DNA of 64,000 nucleotides from Gammaproteobacteria bacterium (GTDB lineage: Bacteria; Pseudomonadota; Gammaproteobacteria; Pseudomonadales; JADFDG01), in assembly GCA_018262975.1 (NCBI GenBank), contig JADFDG010000006.1, forward strand, positions 57,137 to 121,136, written 5' to 3'. How positions within the stretch are numbered: position 1 is the stretch's first letter; every line of letters begins with the position of its first letter. The notes beneath the pieces are model-generated. The model was not told the origin of the DNA and did no database searches. It saw only the letters and a program-made list of their open reading frames with translations. The translations under genes and the position numbers were made by a program. Shown piece by piece: positions 9,299 through 18,825 of the stretch.

Positions 9299-10726
9299 TC
9301 AACGACCCAGCGAGATGAAACGGCTCTCGACCTGCTTGGTGATGGACTCGTCGGACACCGCCGTCAGCGTGAAGTTCACGTCCACGTTCTGCGGCTTGGT
9401 GTAGTTGGGGTCCAGTTGCAGGCTGACCGGCACGGACTCGGTGCCCGCCGCCGGCAGGGCTACGGTGGCCGGGCCCTTGTACTCGATGCCTTCCGGAGCC
9501 TCGACGGTGATGCGGAACACCTGCGCTTCCTGGGACTTGTTGTAGACCTTCAGCGTGTAGACGTTCTCGAGCTTGCCGTCGGTGGTTTCCTGGAAGAGGG
9601 CATTGCGGTCGCGGATCACGTCTAGGTCGACCGGGACGCGCATCAGCAGGCCGGTGAGGAATACCGTGGCCAGCGAGCCCAGCACGATGCCGTAACCGAG
9701 CAGGCGCGGGCGAAGGATGTGCGTCTGCTTGCCTTCCAGCGCGTGCTCGGTGGTGTAGCGCACCAGGCCGCGCGGCTTGCCCACGCTGTCCATGACCTCG
9801 TCGCAGGCATCGATGCAGGCCGCGCAGGTGATGCACTCGTACTGCAGGCCGTCACGGATGTCGATGCCGGTCGGGCACACCTGCACGCAAAGGCCGCAGT
9901 CGACGCAGTCGCCGAGATCCTTGTGCTCCGCGGAGGTGTCGCGGCGTTTCTTGCCGCGGCCGCGCGGCTCCCCGCGGGTGGTGTCATAGCTCACCACCAG
10001 GGTGTCCTGGTCGAACATCGCGCTCTGGAAGCGCGCGTAGGGGCACATGTACAGGCAGACCTGCTCACGCATCCAGCCGGCGTTGGTGTAGGTGGCGCCG
10101 GTGAAGAAGACGATCCACCAGGTTTCCCAGGTGCCGAGGTCGAAGCTGGCCACGCGCGGGATCAGTTCGCGGATGGGCGAGAAGTAGCCGACGAAGGTGA
10201 CGCCGGTCAGCAGCGCCAGCGCCAGCCAGGCGATGTGCTTGCTGCCCTTGCGCACGACCTTGTTGACGCTGAGCGGCGACTTGTCGAGTTTCAGGCGCGC
10301 ATTGCGGTCGCCCTCGGTCCAGCGCTCGATGCGTACGAAGAAGCGCGTCCATACCGTTTGCGGGCAGACGTAGCCGCAGAACACCCGGCCGAGCAGGTTG
10401 GTGAAGAACAGCAGCGAGAACGCCGCGATCATCAGCAGCAGCGACAGGTAGAAGAAGTCCTCGGGGAAGAACGTCATGCCGAGGATGTCGAAGCGGCGCG
10501 CGGGCAGGTCGAAGCGCACCACCGGATCGCCATTCCAGGTCAGCCAGGGGGTGAGCAGGTAGACGCCCATGGTCGCCACGACGGTGAAGTCGCGCAATTT
10601 CTGGAAGCGGCCCTCGATCCATTTCGGCTGGATCTTCTCGTGCTTCTTGTAGAAGGACTGCTGTCCGCCGGGCTGCTGGTTCGGGCCTCGGGGCGTGACG
10701 TCCTTGACCGGGATACCGTTCGACAT
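9299..10726 (-). CDS. ccoG: cbb3 oxidase assembly ferredoxin protein CcoG/FixG
   Basis: 'CGYVCPQTVWTRFFVRIE', 'CVDCGLCVQVCPTGIDIRDGLQYECITCAACIDAC'. Confidence 0.95.
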   Translation of the reverse strand: MSNGIPVKDVTPRGPNQQPGGQQSFYKKHEKIQPKWIEGRFQKLRDFTVVATMGVYLLTPWLTWNGDPVVRFDLPARRFDILGMTFFPEDFFYLSLLLMIAAFSLLFFTNLLGRVFCGYVCPQTVWTRFFVRIERWTEGDRNARLKLDKSPLSVNKVVRKGSKHIAWLALALLTGVTFVGYFSPIRELIPRVASFDLGTWETWWIVFFTGATYTNAGWMREQVCLYMCPYARFQSAMFDQDTLVVSYDTTRGEPRGRGKKRRDTSAEHKDLGDCVDCGLCVQVCPTGIDIRDGLQYECITCAACIDACDEVMDSVGKPRGLVRYTTEHALEGKQTHILRPRLLGYGIVLGSLATVFLTGLLMRVPVDLDVIRDRNALFQETTDGKLENVYTLKVYNKSQEAQVFRITVEAPEGIEYKGPATVALPAAGTESVPVSLQLDPNYTKPQNVDVNFTLTAVSDESITKQVESRFISLGR

Positions 10727-10840
10727 GGCGACCTCTCGCTGCGGGTGTCTTTCGGCAAACGGCCCGGGGTGACAATGTCACGCCGGGCCGTGTGGGCTCT
10801 TCTTGCGCAGGTGCGCGTTGCGCGCACCGATTCTAGCCGA

Positions 10841-11740
10841 TCACTTGCTGTGCGACAGTCCGTAAACGTACGCAGTCAGCAGGTGGATCTTCTCCGGCGA
10901 CAGCAGGTTCTTCTGTGCCGGCATCACGCCCTGGCGGCCGCCATTGAGCGTTTCCTTGATGGTCGGGATGTCGCCACCGTACAGCCAGATCTCGTCGGCG
11001 AGGTTCGGCGCGCCGAAGGCGAAGTTGCCCTTGGCATCGGCACCGTGGCACATCACGCAGTTCTGCTGGAACTTCGCTTCGCCGGCGGCAACCAGTTCCG
11101 GCTTGTCGGCCTTGATCTGGGCAACCGACAGGCTCTTTACGTAGTGCGCAACCTCGTTGACACCATCTTCGCCCAGCACCGCGCCCCATGCCGGCATGGC
11201 GGCAACGCGACCGTTGGTGATGGTTTCCTTGATGGCTTCCGGCGTACCGCCGTACAGCCAGTCGCTGTCGGTCAGGTTCGGGAAGCCGCGCGCGCCGTGG
11301 GCGTTGGAGCCGTGGCACACCGCGCAGTTGTTCAGGAACAGGCGCTTGCCGATTTCGCGCGCCTCGGCGTCCTGGGCAACGGCTTCAACCGGCATGGCCG
11401 CGTACTTGGCGAAGATCGGCGCGATGCGCTCTTCGGTCGCCTTGACCTCGGCTTCCCACTGGCCGACCTGGGTCCAGCCGAGCAGGCCTTTCCAGTTGCC
11501 GTAACCCGGGTACATGATCAGGTAGATCACCGAGAACACCAGCGTGCCCCAGAACAGCCCCAGCCACCAGCGCGGCATCGGGTTGTTGTATTCCTCGATG
11601 CCGTCGAAGGCGTGGCCCATGCTCTCGCCGCTGGCGGGCTCGTTGTCGATCGGCTTGGCGGTCCACCAGATCAGCCACGCACAACCGACGAGGTTGATGG
11701 TGACGATCGCGATGACCCAGAAACTCCAGAAAGTCGTCAT
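10841..11740 (-). CDS. ccoP: cbb3 cytochrome oxidase subunit III (diheme)
   Basis: Two CXXCH motifs ('CAVCHGSNAHG', 'CVMCHGADAKG') and 'HAFDGIEEYNNPMPRWWLGLFWGT'. Confidence 0.95.
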   Translation of the reverse strand: MTTFWSFWVIAIVTINLVGCAWLIWWTAKPIDNEPASGESMGHAFDGIEEYNNPMPRWWLGLFWGTLVFSVIYLIMYPGYGNWKGLLGWTQVGQWEAEVKATEERIAPIFAKYAAMPVEAVAQDAEAREIGKRLFLNNCAVCHGSNAHGARGFPNLTDSDWLYGGTPEAIKETITNGRVAAMPAWGAVLGEDGVNEVAHYVKSLSVAQIKADKPELVAAGEAKFQQNCVMCHGADAKGNFAFGAPNLADEIWLYGGDIPTIKETLNGGRQGVMPAQKNLLSPEKIHLLTAYVYGLSHSK

Positions 11741-11746
11741 GGCAGG

Positions 11747-11935
11747 TTACTCCCCTTGGTCCTGTCGACGGGAGGCGTCGGCGTCCTTCTTCGGCTCGAT
11801 GACGTCGCTCATGGGCAGAGCGGCGGCGTCGTCGTACGTCTTCTTGCGGCGCGGCAGGTAGACGAAGATCGCGAGACCGATGAACGCAAACATGAAGATC
11901 AGCGTGTAGATCCCGTGGATGGTGCCGATATCCAT
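11747..11935 (-). CDS. ccoQ: cbb3 oxidase subunit CcoQ
   Basis: 62-aa single-TM protein between ccoO and ccoP. Confidence 0.85.
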   Translation of the reverse strand: MDIGTIHGIYTLIFMFAFIGLAIFVYLPRRKKTYDDAAALPMSDVIEPKKDADASRRQDQGE

Positions 11936-11959
11936 GGAAACGCCTCCCGTTCGTTGTCT

Positions 11960-12604
11960 TTAGTTGGCGGCGGTAGCCGGGGCGGGCGCGACGGTGCCGC
12001 GACCCAGCGCGGTACCCAGCTGCTGCAGGTAGGCAACGACGGCGTCTAGCTCCGTCTTGCCAGCCACAACGGCCTGGGCGCCAGCGATGTCCTCGTCGGT
12101 GTACGGCACGCCGACCACGCGCAGCGCCTTCATCTTGGCGCCGGTGTCTTCGCCGTCGAGGACGTTCTCGGCCAGCCAGGGGAAGCCCGGCATGTTCGAT
12201 TCCGGCACCACGTCACGCGGGTTGTTCAGGTGCACGCGGTGCCAGTCGTCGGAGTACTTGCCGCCAACGCGGGCAAGGTCCGGACCGGTGCGCTTGGAAC
12301 CCCACAGGAACGGGTGCTCGTAGACCGACTCGCCGGCCACCGAGTAGTGGCCGTAACGCTCGGTCTCCGCGCGGAACGGACGGATCATCTGCGAGTGGCA
12401 TACGTTGCAGCCTTCGCGGATGTACACGTCGCGTCCTTCCAGCTCGAGCGCGCCGAGGGGCTTGAGGCCCTCGATCGGCGTGGTCGTTTCTTTCTGGAAC
12501 ATCAGCGGAACGATTTCGGCGAGGCCACCGAGGCTGCACGCAACCAGCGTGAGCACGATGAGCAGGCCGAGGTTTTTCTCAACAGCGGAATGACCTTGTG
12601 CCAT
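11960..12604 (-). CDS. ccoO: cbb3 cytochrome oxidase subunit II
   Basis: '[25 protein letters not shown]', '[21 protein letters not shown]'. Confidence 0.95.
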   Translation of the reverse strand: MAQGHSAVEKNLGLLIVLTLVACSLGGLAEIVPLMFQKETTTPIEGLKPLGALELEGRDVYIREGCNVCHSQMIRPFRAETERYGHYSVAGESVYEHPFLWGSKRTGPDLARVGGKYSDDWHRVHLNNPRDVVPESNMPGFPWLAENVLDGEDTGAKMKALRVVGVPYTDEDIAGAQAVVAGKTELDAVVAYLQQLGTALGRGTVAPAPATAAN

Positions 12605-12630
12605 GGTTCAGTACTCCTTCTACTGTTGGC

Positions 12631-14064
12631 TCAGGCGTACTGGGCCTGGGTGGCGGTCGACTTCTGGCCAGCCAGCTGGATGGTCTTCCAGGTGTTGAAG
12701 GCCATCAGCAGCATGCCGGTCAGGTAGATCAGGCCGCCGGTCATGCGCATGACGTAGTACGGCCAGTTGGCAGCCAGTGCCTCGACGAACGAGTAGGTGA
12801 GGGTGCCGTCCGGGTTGACCGCACGCCACATCAGGCCTTGCTGGATACCGGCCACCCACATCGCGGCGATGTACAGGATGGTGCCGATGGTGGCGAGCCA
12901 GAAGTGGGCGTTGATCAGCTTGATGCTGTACATCTGCTGCAGGCCGAGCACGCGCGGCAGCAGTACGTACAGGGCGCCGAAGGAGATCATGGCTACCCAG
13001 CCCAGCGCACCGGAGTGCACGTGGCCGACGGTCCAGTCGGTGTAGTGGGAGAGGGCGTTCACGGTCTTGATCGCCATCATCGGGCCTTCGAAGGTCGACA
13101 TGCCGTAGAAGGACAGGGCGACGATCATGAAGCGCAGGATCGGGTCGGTGCGCAGCTTATGCCAGACACCCGACAGGGTCATGATGCCGTTGATCATGCC
13201 GCCCCAGCTCGGGGCCAGCAGCACCAGCGAGAACACCATGCCGACCGACTGGGTCCAGTCCGGCAGCGCGGTGTAGTGCAGGTGGTGTACGCCCGCCCAC
13301 ATGTAGACGGAGATCAGCGCCCAGAAGTGGACGATGGAGAGGCGGTACGAGTACACCGGGCGACCGGCCTGGACCGGTACGAAGTAGTACATCATGCCGA
13401 GGAAGCCGGCGGTCAGGAAGAAGCCCACCGCGTTGTGGCCGTACCACCACTGCACCATCGCATCGACCGCGCCGGCGTAGGCCGAGTAGGACTTGGTCAG
13501 CGTGACCGGGATGGCGGCGCTGTTGACGATGTGCAGCAGGGCCACGGCGATGATGAACGCGCCGTAGAACCAGTTCGCCACGTAGATGTGCTCGGTCTTG
13601 CGCTTGGCGATCGTCGCGAAGAAGACGATGGCGTAGGAAACCCACACGGCGGCGATCAGCAGGTCGATCGGCCACTCGAGTTCCGCGTACTCCTTCGAGC
13701 TGGTCATGCCCAGCGGCAGCGTGATGGCTGCCAGCACGATGACCAGTTGCCAGCCCCAGAAGGTGAACGATGCCAGCCAGGGCAGCGCCAGACGGGTATG
13801 GCAGGTGCGCTGCACCACGTAGTAGGAAGTGGCGAACAGCGCGCAGCCACCGAACGCGAAGATCACGGCGTTGGTGTGCAGCGGGCGCAGACGGCCAAAG
13901 TGGGTCCAGGGAAGATCGAAGTTGAGGGCCGGGAATGCCAGCTGGGCGGCAATCCAGACGCCGACGGCCATGCCGACGACGCCCCAGACGACCGCCATGA
14001 TGGCGAAACGTCGGACGACGGTGTAGTCGTATTCGGACTCTGCAACGGGGGCTGCGTGACTCAT
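12631..14064 (-). CDS. ccoN: cbb3 cytochrome oxidase subunit I
   Basis: Heme-copper oxidase motifs including '[25 protein letters not shown]' and '[18 protein letters not shown]'. Confidence 0.96.
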   Translation of the reverse strand: MSHAAPVAESEYDYTVVRRFAIMAVVWGVVGMAVGVWIAAQLAFPALNFDLPWTHFGRLRPLHTNAVIFAFGGCALFATSYYVVQRTCHTRLALPWLASFTFWGWQLVIVLAAITLPLGMTSSKEYAELEWPIDLLIAAVWVSYAIVFFATIAKRKTEHIYVANWFYGAFIIAVALLHIVNSAAIPVTLTKSYSAYAGAVDAMVQWWYGHNAVGFFLTAGFLGMMYYFVPVQAGRPVYSYRLSIVHFWALISVYMWAGVHHLHYTALPDWTQSVGMVFSLVLLAPSWGGMINGIMTLSGVWHKLRTDPILRFMIVALSFYGMSTFEGPMMAIKTVNALSHYTDWTVGHVHSGALGWVAMISFGALYVLLPRVLGLQQMYSIKLINAHFWLATIGTILYIAAMWVAGIQQGLMWRAVNPDGTLTYSFVEALAANWPYYVMRMTGGLIYLTGMLLMAFNTWKTIQLAGQKSTATQAQYA

Positions 14065-14121
14065 GGTGGGCTTCCTGCTTTCAGGGACTGGAAGTTCGGT
14101 TGCGGAACGCGGATGGAACGA

Positions 14122-14140
14122 TTGACCGGTGAACGGTCAA
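14122..14140. promoter_or_regulatory. Inverted repeat upstream of ccoN, possible operator
   Basis: TTGACCG-GTGAA-CGGTCAA, 7-5-7, in the sirB2-ccoN gap. Confidence 0.4.
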
Positions 14141-14233
14141 ATAGACGACGCGGGAGCGTTGATAACCCCCCCGTCTTTGTGGTTGCGCATGATACGGGCG
14201 CAGGTCCCCATGGGCAACACAACTTCTTGGGGT

Positions 14234-14620
14234 TCAGAACCCCGCCGGCGGCCACGGGTTGCGGGTGAGCGCCACCGTGACGATATAAAGAAGCAGCGTG
14301 ATCGCCGCCGTCGCGCCGAGCAGGCGCACCTGCCTGGAACGACTCGCATCGAACGCCAGCACGCCGGCAATGATATAGAACGGCAGCGCCAGCACCTTGG
14401 CAGTCAGCCAGGGCATCACGAACGGGTACTGCAGGGTGTGGACGGCCAGCGCGGCCGCCGACAGCAACAGCATTGTATCGACGGCGTGCGGCAGCCAGCG
14501 CAGCGGCCCGAACCGGCGGTAGTCCCGGCCGGTCGCTGCCAGCGCCAGTCGCAGCAGCAACAGCGCGGCCGTGGCCGCGACACAGCCCACGTGTATCGCT
14601 TTGAGCAGGATGTAACTCAC
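14234..14620 (-). CDS. SirB2-like small membrane protein
   Basis: 128 aa, four predicted TM helices, 'IHVGCVAATAALLLLR...LRWLPHAVDTMLLLSA'. Confidence 0.7.
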   Translation of the reverse strand: MSYILLKAIHVGCVAATAALLLLRLALAATGRDYRRFGPLRWLPHAVDTMLLLSAAALAVHTLQYPFVMPWLTAKVLALPFYIIAGVLAFDASRSRQVRLLGATAAITLLLYIVTVALTRNPWPPAGF

Positions 14621-14701
14621 GACGGGTCCGACTGCAGTACATGGAGACCGTTTGATCCGAAGCAGATGGCGCGAAGTCTGCGCCGGCGATCAATCGACGT
14701 A

Positions 14702-14715
14702 TTGACGTGCATCAG
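14702..14715. promoter_or_regulatory. Putative FNR-like box upstream of the sirB2/cco unit
   Basis: TTGACGTGCATCAG, same 13-bp TTGACGTGCATCA as the hemN-proximal box. Confidence 0.45.
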
Positions 14716-14849
14716 CACTGACCGGATTTGTCTGGAAATGTCGGGAACTTTCGCGGGGGCATGCCGGTAGCGGGACCTTGGCCCACGGCCCGGGTGCAAG
14801 CCTGCCATAACGCGCATAATGTATATTATGTTAAATGCAGGATGGCCCA

Positions 14850-15971
14850 TTACGGACGATCATCCGCCCGCAGGACCACCGCCGCCCGGACCCCGGCCTG
14901 CCCGTACCGCGACATTTTCAGGAAGCTCGCGTGCCGCACCGGCACGTACATGCTGTCGGTCACCGACTTGTGCTGCTCCACGTCGATCTCCGGGTCGTGC
15001 AGGTAGACAAAGTGCTCGTCCACCGCCACCACCAGCACCCAGTGCGGGGTCTTGGTCCGGCTGAGCAGGAAATGGCTGATCAGCACCAAGGGCAGCCCGC
15101 CGTGTTCCAGGTGGGCCCGCAGGCCGTCGATGCCCGGTGCCCGCTCATGGCGCAGGATGCGCGGCTCCGTGGCGAGCTGCGCCTCGAAGTCGGCGTGCAC
15201 GGCCTCGATGACCTTCTTCTTTACAGGATCACGTACCCCGTCCACGAACAGCGCGCCGCCCTGGTTAACGTAAAGGTCAACCACGAAACCCCGGCGGGCG
15301 GCTGCCAGCGCCAGGCCACGCGGACTGCAGCCGCCGTGCCCTGAGGTCATGAACACGGTAGTGGCCTCGCGCCACAGCTGCAGCTCGGTGGCGAGATCCA
15401 GCGGAAAACCCGGCCGCAGCGCCGCCGCGGCCATCATCAATGCGGCCGGACCACAGGTGAAACCGGTCGATTGCGCGTAATGCGGCACTTCGCGGCGCAG
15501 GCCCGCCGGAAAGCGCAGGATGCGCTTCTCGTAGCGCAACGCGTCGGTGTCGTCCTCGTAGAACCCGTGGTAGACGCCGAACTGGCGATAACCGTGCTTC
15601 TCGTACAGGCGGATGGCCGCGACGTTGTCCGGCCGCACCTCCAGGCGCATCCACGCGCAATCGGCGTCCAGCGCCGCCTCTTCGGCCGCCGCCAGCAGGC
15701 GCTCGCCGATGCGCTGGCCACGGCAATCGGGATTGACGGCCACCGAGTAGATACGTGCCAGCGACGTGCCGGCATGGAACAGCACCAGCACGTAGCCGGC
15801 CAGGCGATCTCCCGTCATCGCCACGCGCAAGGCACTGTGCGCCCGCGCGATCATCCAGTGAAAATTGCGGCGCGACAGCTGGTCGGTGGCAAAGCAGCGG
15901 TTCTCCAGTTCGAGCAACGCGTCGATATCGTCGACGGTGGCCTGGCGCAACACCAGCGATTCGCCGCTCAT
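14850..15971 (-). CDS. GNAT N-acetyltransferase fused to a C39-like cysteine peptidase
   Basis: N-terminal GNAT ('VAVNPDCRGQRIGERLLAAAEEAAL', 'IRLYEKHGYRQFGVYHGFYEDDTDALRYEK'); C-terminal C39-like 'GFTCGPAALMMA' and 'PHWVLVVAVDEHFVYLHDPE'. Confidence 0.85.
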   Translation of the reverse strand: MSGESLVLRQATVDDIDALLELENRCFATDQLSRRNFHWMIARAHSALRVAMTGDRLAGYVLVLFHAGTSLARIYSVAVNPDCRGQRIGERLLAAAEEAALDADCAWMRLEVRPDNVAAIRLYEKHGYRQFGVYHGFYEDDTDALRYEKRILRFPAGLRREVPHYAQSTGFTCGPAALMMAAAALRPGFPLDLATELQLWREATTVFMTSGHGGCSPRGLALAAARRGFVVDLYVNQGGALFVDGVRDPVKKKVIEAVHADFEAQLATEPRILRHERAPGIDGLRAHLEHGGLPLVLISHFLLSRTKTPHWVLVVAVDEHFVYLHDPEIDVEQHKSVTDSMYVPVRHASFLKMSRYGQAGVRAAVVLRADDRP

Positions 15972-17119
15972 GCCGCGACACCCCGCAGGGCCTGCAGCAG
16001 CACCTGCCGCGCCCGGAACAGCACCAGTTGCTGCCAGTCGGTGCGCGCCGGGTAAAAGTGCGCGCGCAACGCATTCTTCACCCTTTGCGTGTCCGGCGCC
16101 CGCCAGTCGACCGGTCCGGCCGCGTGCAGCAGGTGGTCGGCGCGCAGCACCGGGAACATCTGCTCCAGCGGACAGGTGCCGAATTCCAGTGTCACGAAGC
16201 AACCACGGTCGCCGAGTTCTGCGTGCCACAGGTAATCCACCAGTCCGTGCTTGGGCACCGAGGTGGACGTGCCCAGCGCCGGTTCGGTCACCGAATCGCC
16301 GTAGTACGCCCGCGCCATGGCAACGCCGGCGCTGCCCGGCGGATGGTCGCAAATCACTTCACCATAGCCGTACGGTCCCAGACCGGTATGGATGTCGACG
16401 ATGGCCACGCGTGCACGCCCGGCGAGCGCCTCGCGCACCAGCAATTCGCGCAGCACCTGCTGCGACCAGGCCGGCGCCCGGCCACCATGGAACAGCCCGT
16501 GCGGATGGCGGTACTGGCCGCCGGTCACGGCGCGCTCGAAGGCTTCCCGACCGTGCGCCTGCCGCCACGCCGCCAGCAGGTCATCGGCCTGCGCGATCAC
16601 CGCCGGGTCAGCGGACGGCGGCAGCAGCGCAGACGCCAGCGCGTCGTAGCCGGGGTTCTCCGGCAACGGCGCGGCGAAGTCGACGAAATTCCGGTTGAGA
16701 TCCACGCCCTCCTCGTTGGTGCGGCGCAGCCACGCGAACCCCCAGGGGTTGATGGCGTGGATGTGCAGCACGGCGGTGTCCGGTGGCAACGCGCCCACCG
16801 GCAGCCAGCCGAGGAAATCGGTCTGTGCCGCGGAGCCGGCAAAGCCCTCCACGCCGTGCAGCGCCGACTGGGTCACCAGCACGCGCGCGGCATCGCGCGG
16901 TCCGACCCAGGCCAGGTCCGTGGCCAGGCGCTCACCGGTCGGGCCCGCCAGCGGGTGCGCGATGCTGTGCAGTGCAGCGCCGGACCGCGCCGCCGCCTGC
17001 AGGAACCGCGCCCGCGCACCGGCGTAATCGGTCGCAAACACGGCGGTATCCAGCCCGCCGGCAGGCGGCGGCAACATGTCCGGGAGCGGGTTCACGGGAA
17101 CAGGTTCACGATTTGTCAC
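15968..17119 (-). CDS. M14-like (DUF2817-type) zinc carboxypeptidase family protein
   Basis: HxxE-like 'SALHGVEGFAG', 'DLNRNFVDF', 'VAIVDIHTGLGPYG', 'CFVTLEFGT'; 4-bp overlap with the GNAT-C39 gene. Confidence 0.7.
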   Translation of the reverse strand: MTNREPVPVNPLPDMLPPPAGGLDTAVFATDYAGARARFLQAAARSGAALHSIAHPLAGPTGERLATDLAWVGPRDAARVLVTQSALHGVEGFAGSAAQTDFLGWLPVGALPPDTAVLHIHAINPWGFAWLRRTNEEGVDLNRNFVDFAAPLPENPGYDALASALLPPSADPAVIAQADDLLAAWRQAHGREAFERAVTGGQYRHPHGLFHGGRAPAWSQQVLRELLVREALAGRARVAIVDIHTGLGPYGYGEVICDHPPGSAGVAMARAYYGDSVTEPALGTSTSVPKHGLVDYLWHAELGDRGCFVTLEFGTCPLEQMFPVLRADHLLHAAGPVDWRAPDTQRVKNALRAHFYPARTDWQQLVLFRARQVLLQALRGVAA

Positions 17120-17217
17120 GGTCCGCCAAGGCTACGGCATCGCCCCTGCCCTCGGCCACCTTGTGGCGCAGCAAGGCTGGGCCGACAATACGCGGCGCCA
17201 ACGCAGGACGGGCTGAC

Positions 17218-18696
17218 ATGTCGAAACTCATCATCGTGGTGGACAACGTCCAGGACTGGACGAGCTACTACCCCAGCGAAGACCTGATCACCGTCCAGGA
17301 CTACCTGGCCCGCAGCGGCACCTACGATGCCTCGCGCACCCAGGTCATCAACCTGTGCCGCAGTTACCGCTACCTGTCCAACGGCTACTACTGTTCGTTG
17401 CTTGCCGAAGCGCGAGACCAGCGGGTGATCCCGTCGGTGCGCACGATCAACGACCTGCGCAACAAGAGCATCTACAGCCTCGACATCGAGGATCTCAACG
17501 AGAACCTCAACAAGACGCTCGCGCGGGAGTCGCAGGAGAACCACCAGTTCACCCTGAAGCTGTTTTTCGGGCAAACGGACTTTGAACCGCTCGAGGACCT
17601 GGCCCGCCAGCTGTTCGAGCAATACCCCTGCCCCATCCTCGTCGTCGAGTTCAAGAAGACCGACGTGTGGCTGATCGAGTCGATCAAGGCCGGTGCGCTG
17701 AACAGCCTCACCGATCCCGAGGAAGACCGCTTCGCCGAGGCGCTCAACCGCTTCTCGCGCAAGATCTGGCGCAAGCCGCGCTCGCGCAAGAAATACCGCT
17801 ACGACCTCGCCATCCTCGTCAACCGCGAGGAAACCATGCCGCCGTCGGATGCCAAGGCCATTGCCACGTTCATGCGCGTGGGGCGTTCGCTGGGCATGGA
17901 CGTGGACCTGATCGGCAAGAAGGACTTCGCGCGGCTGGCGGAATACGACGCGCTGTTCATCCGCGAGACGACCGCCATCGGCAACCACACCTACCGCTTC
18001 GCGAAGAAGGCCGAGAGCGAGGACATGGTGGTCATCGATGACCCCGAATCCATCCTCAAGTGCACCAACAAGGTGTACCTCGCCGACCTGCTGAAGGCCA
18101 ACGGCGTGCCCACGCCGAAGACGGTGATCATCAGCCGCGACCGTCGCAAGGACCTCGACACGCTCGGCGAGGAACTTGGTTTCCCGCTGGTGCTGAAGAT
18201 TCCCGACGGCTCCTTCTCGCGTGGCATCGTCAAGGTCAACAGCCAGCAGGAATTGCTCGACCAGGCCGACCTGCTGTTCAAGCAGTCGTCCCTGTTGCTG
18301 GCGCAGGAGTTCTTCTACACCGAATACGACTGGCGCATCGGCATACTCAACCAGCGGCCGATCTTTGCCTGCCAGTACCAGATGGCGCGCGGCCACTGGC
18401 AGATCTATGCGCACCAGCCGTCGGGCAAGACCATCAGCGGTGATTCGCGCACCCTGCCCGTCCGCGACGCCCCGCCGGCGGTGATCCGCGCGGCAGTGAA
18501 GGCGGCCAACCTGATCGGCAACGGCCTGTACGGTGTGGACGTGAAGCAGGCCGACAGCAAGGTCGCGGTGATCGAGGTGAACGACAACCCGAACATCGAT
18601 TTCGGGATCGAGGATGCCTACCTGGGGGAGGATCTCTACCGGATCATCCTCGAGGAGTTCATCCGCCGCCTCGAACGCAAGCGCATGGGGTTCTGA
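17218..18696 (+). CDS. RimK family ATP-grasp ligase
   Basis: ATP-grasp segments 'CTNKVYLADLLKANGVPTPKT', 'LGFPLVLKIPDGSFSRGIVKV', 'VIEVNDNPNIDFGIED'. Confidence 0.85.
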   Translation: MSKLIIVVDNVQDWTSYYPSEDLITVQDYLARSGTYDASRTQVINLCRSYRYLSNGYYCSLLAEARDQRVIPSVRTINDLRNKSIYSLDIEDLNENLNKTLARESQENHQFTLKLFFGQTDFEPLEDLARQLFEQYPCPILVVEFKKTDVWLIESIKAGALNSLTDPEEDRFAEALNRFSRKIWRKPRSRKKYRYDLAILVNREETMPPSDAKAIATFMRVGRSLGMDVDLIGKKDFARLAEYDALFIRETTAIGNHTYRFAKKAESEDMVVIDDPESILKCTNKVYLADLLKANGVPTPKTVIISRDRRKDLDTLGEELGFPLVLKIPDGSFSRGIVKVNSQQELLDQADLLFKQSSLLLAQEFFYTEYDWRIGILNQRPIFACQYQMARGHWQIYAHQPSGKTISGDSRTLPVRDAPPAVIRAAVKAANLIGNGLYGVDVKQADSKVAVIEVNDNPNIDFGIEDAYLGEDLYRIILEEFIRRLERKRMGF

Positions 18697-18825
18697 AGGG
18701 GCAGTCCGACCGGTTGTCGGCAGGCTACGACGATCGGCTTACCTGCAGTCCGGGGCCTCGCTATTCTTGGGGCGTCGCCGCCGCACAGACCGACAACAAC
18801 AGACCGGCGGCCGAGGGAGAACTCC

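Noticed and set aside
9719-12049. 776-aa plus-strand ORF opposite ccoG/ccoP/ccoO
   Set aside because: Antisense shadow; the minus-strand oxidase genes are unambiguous.
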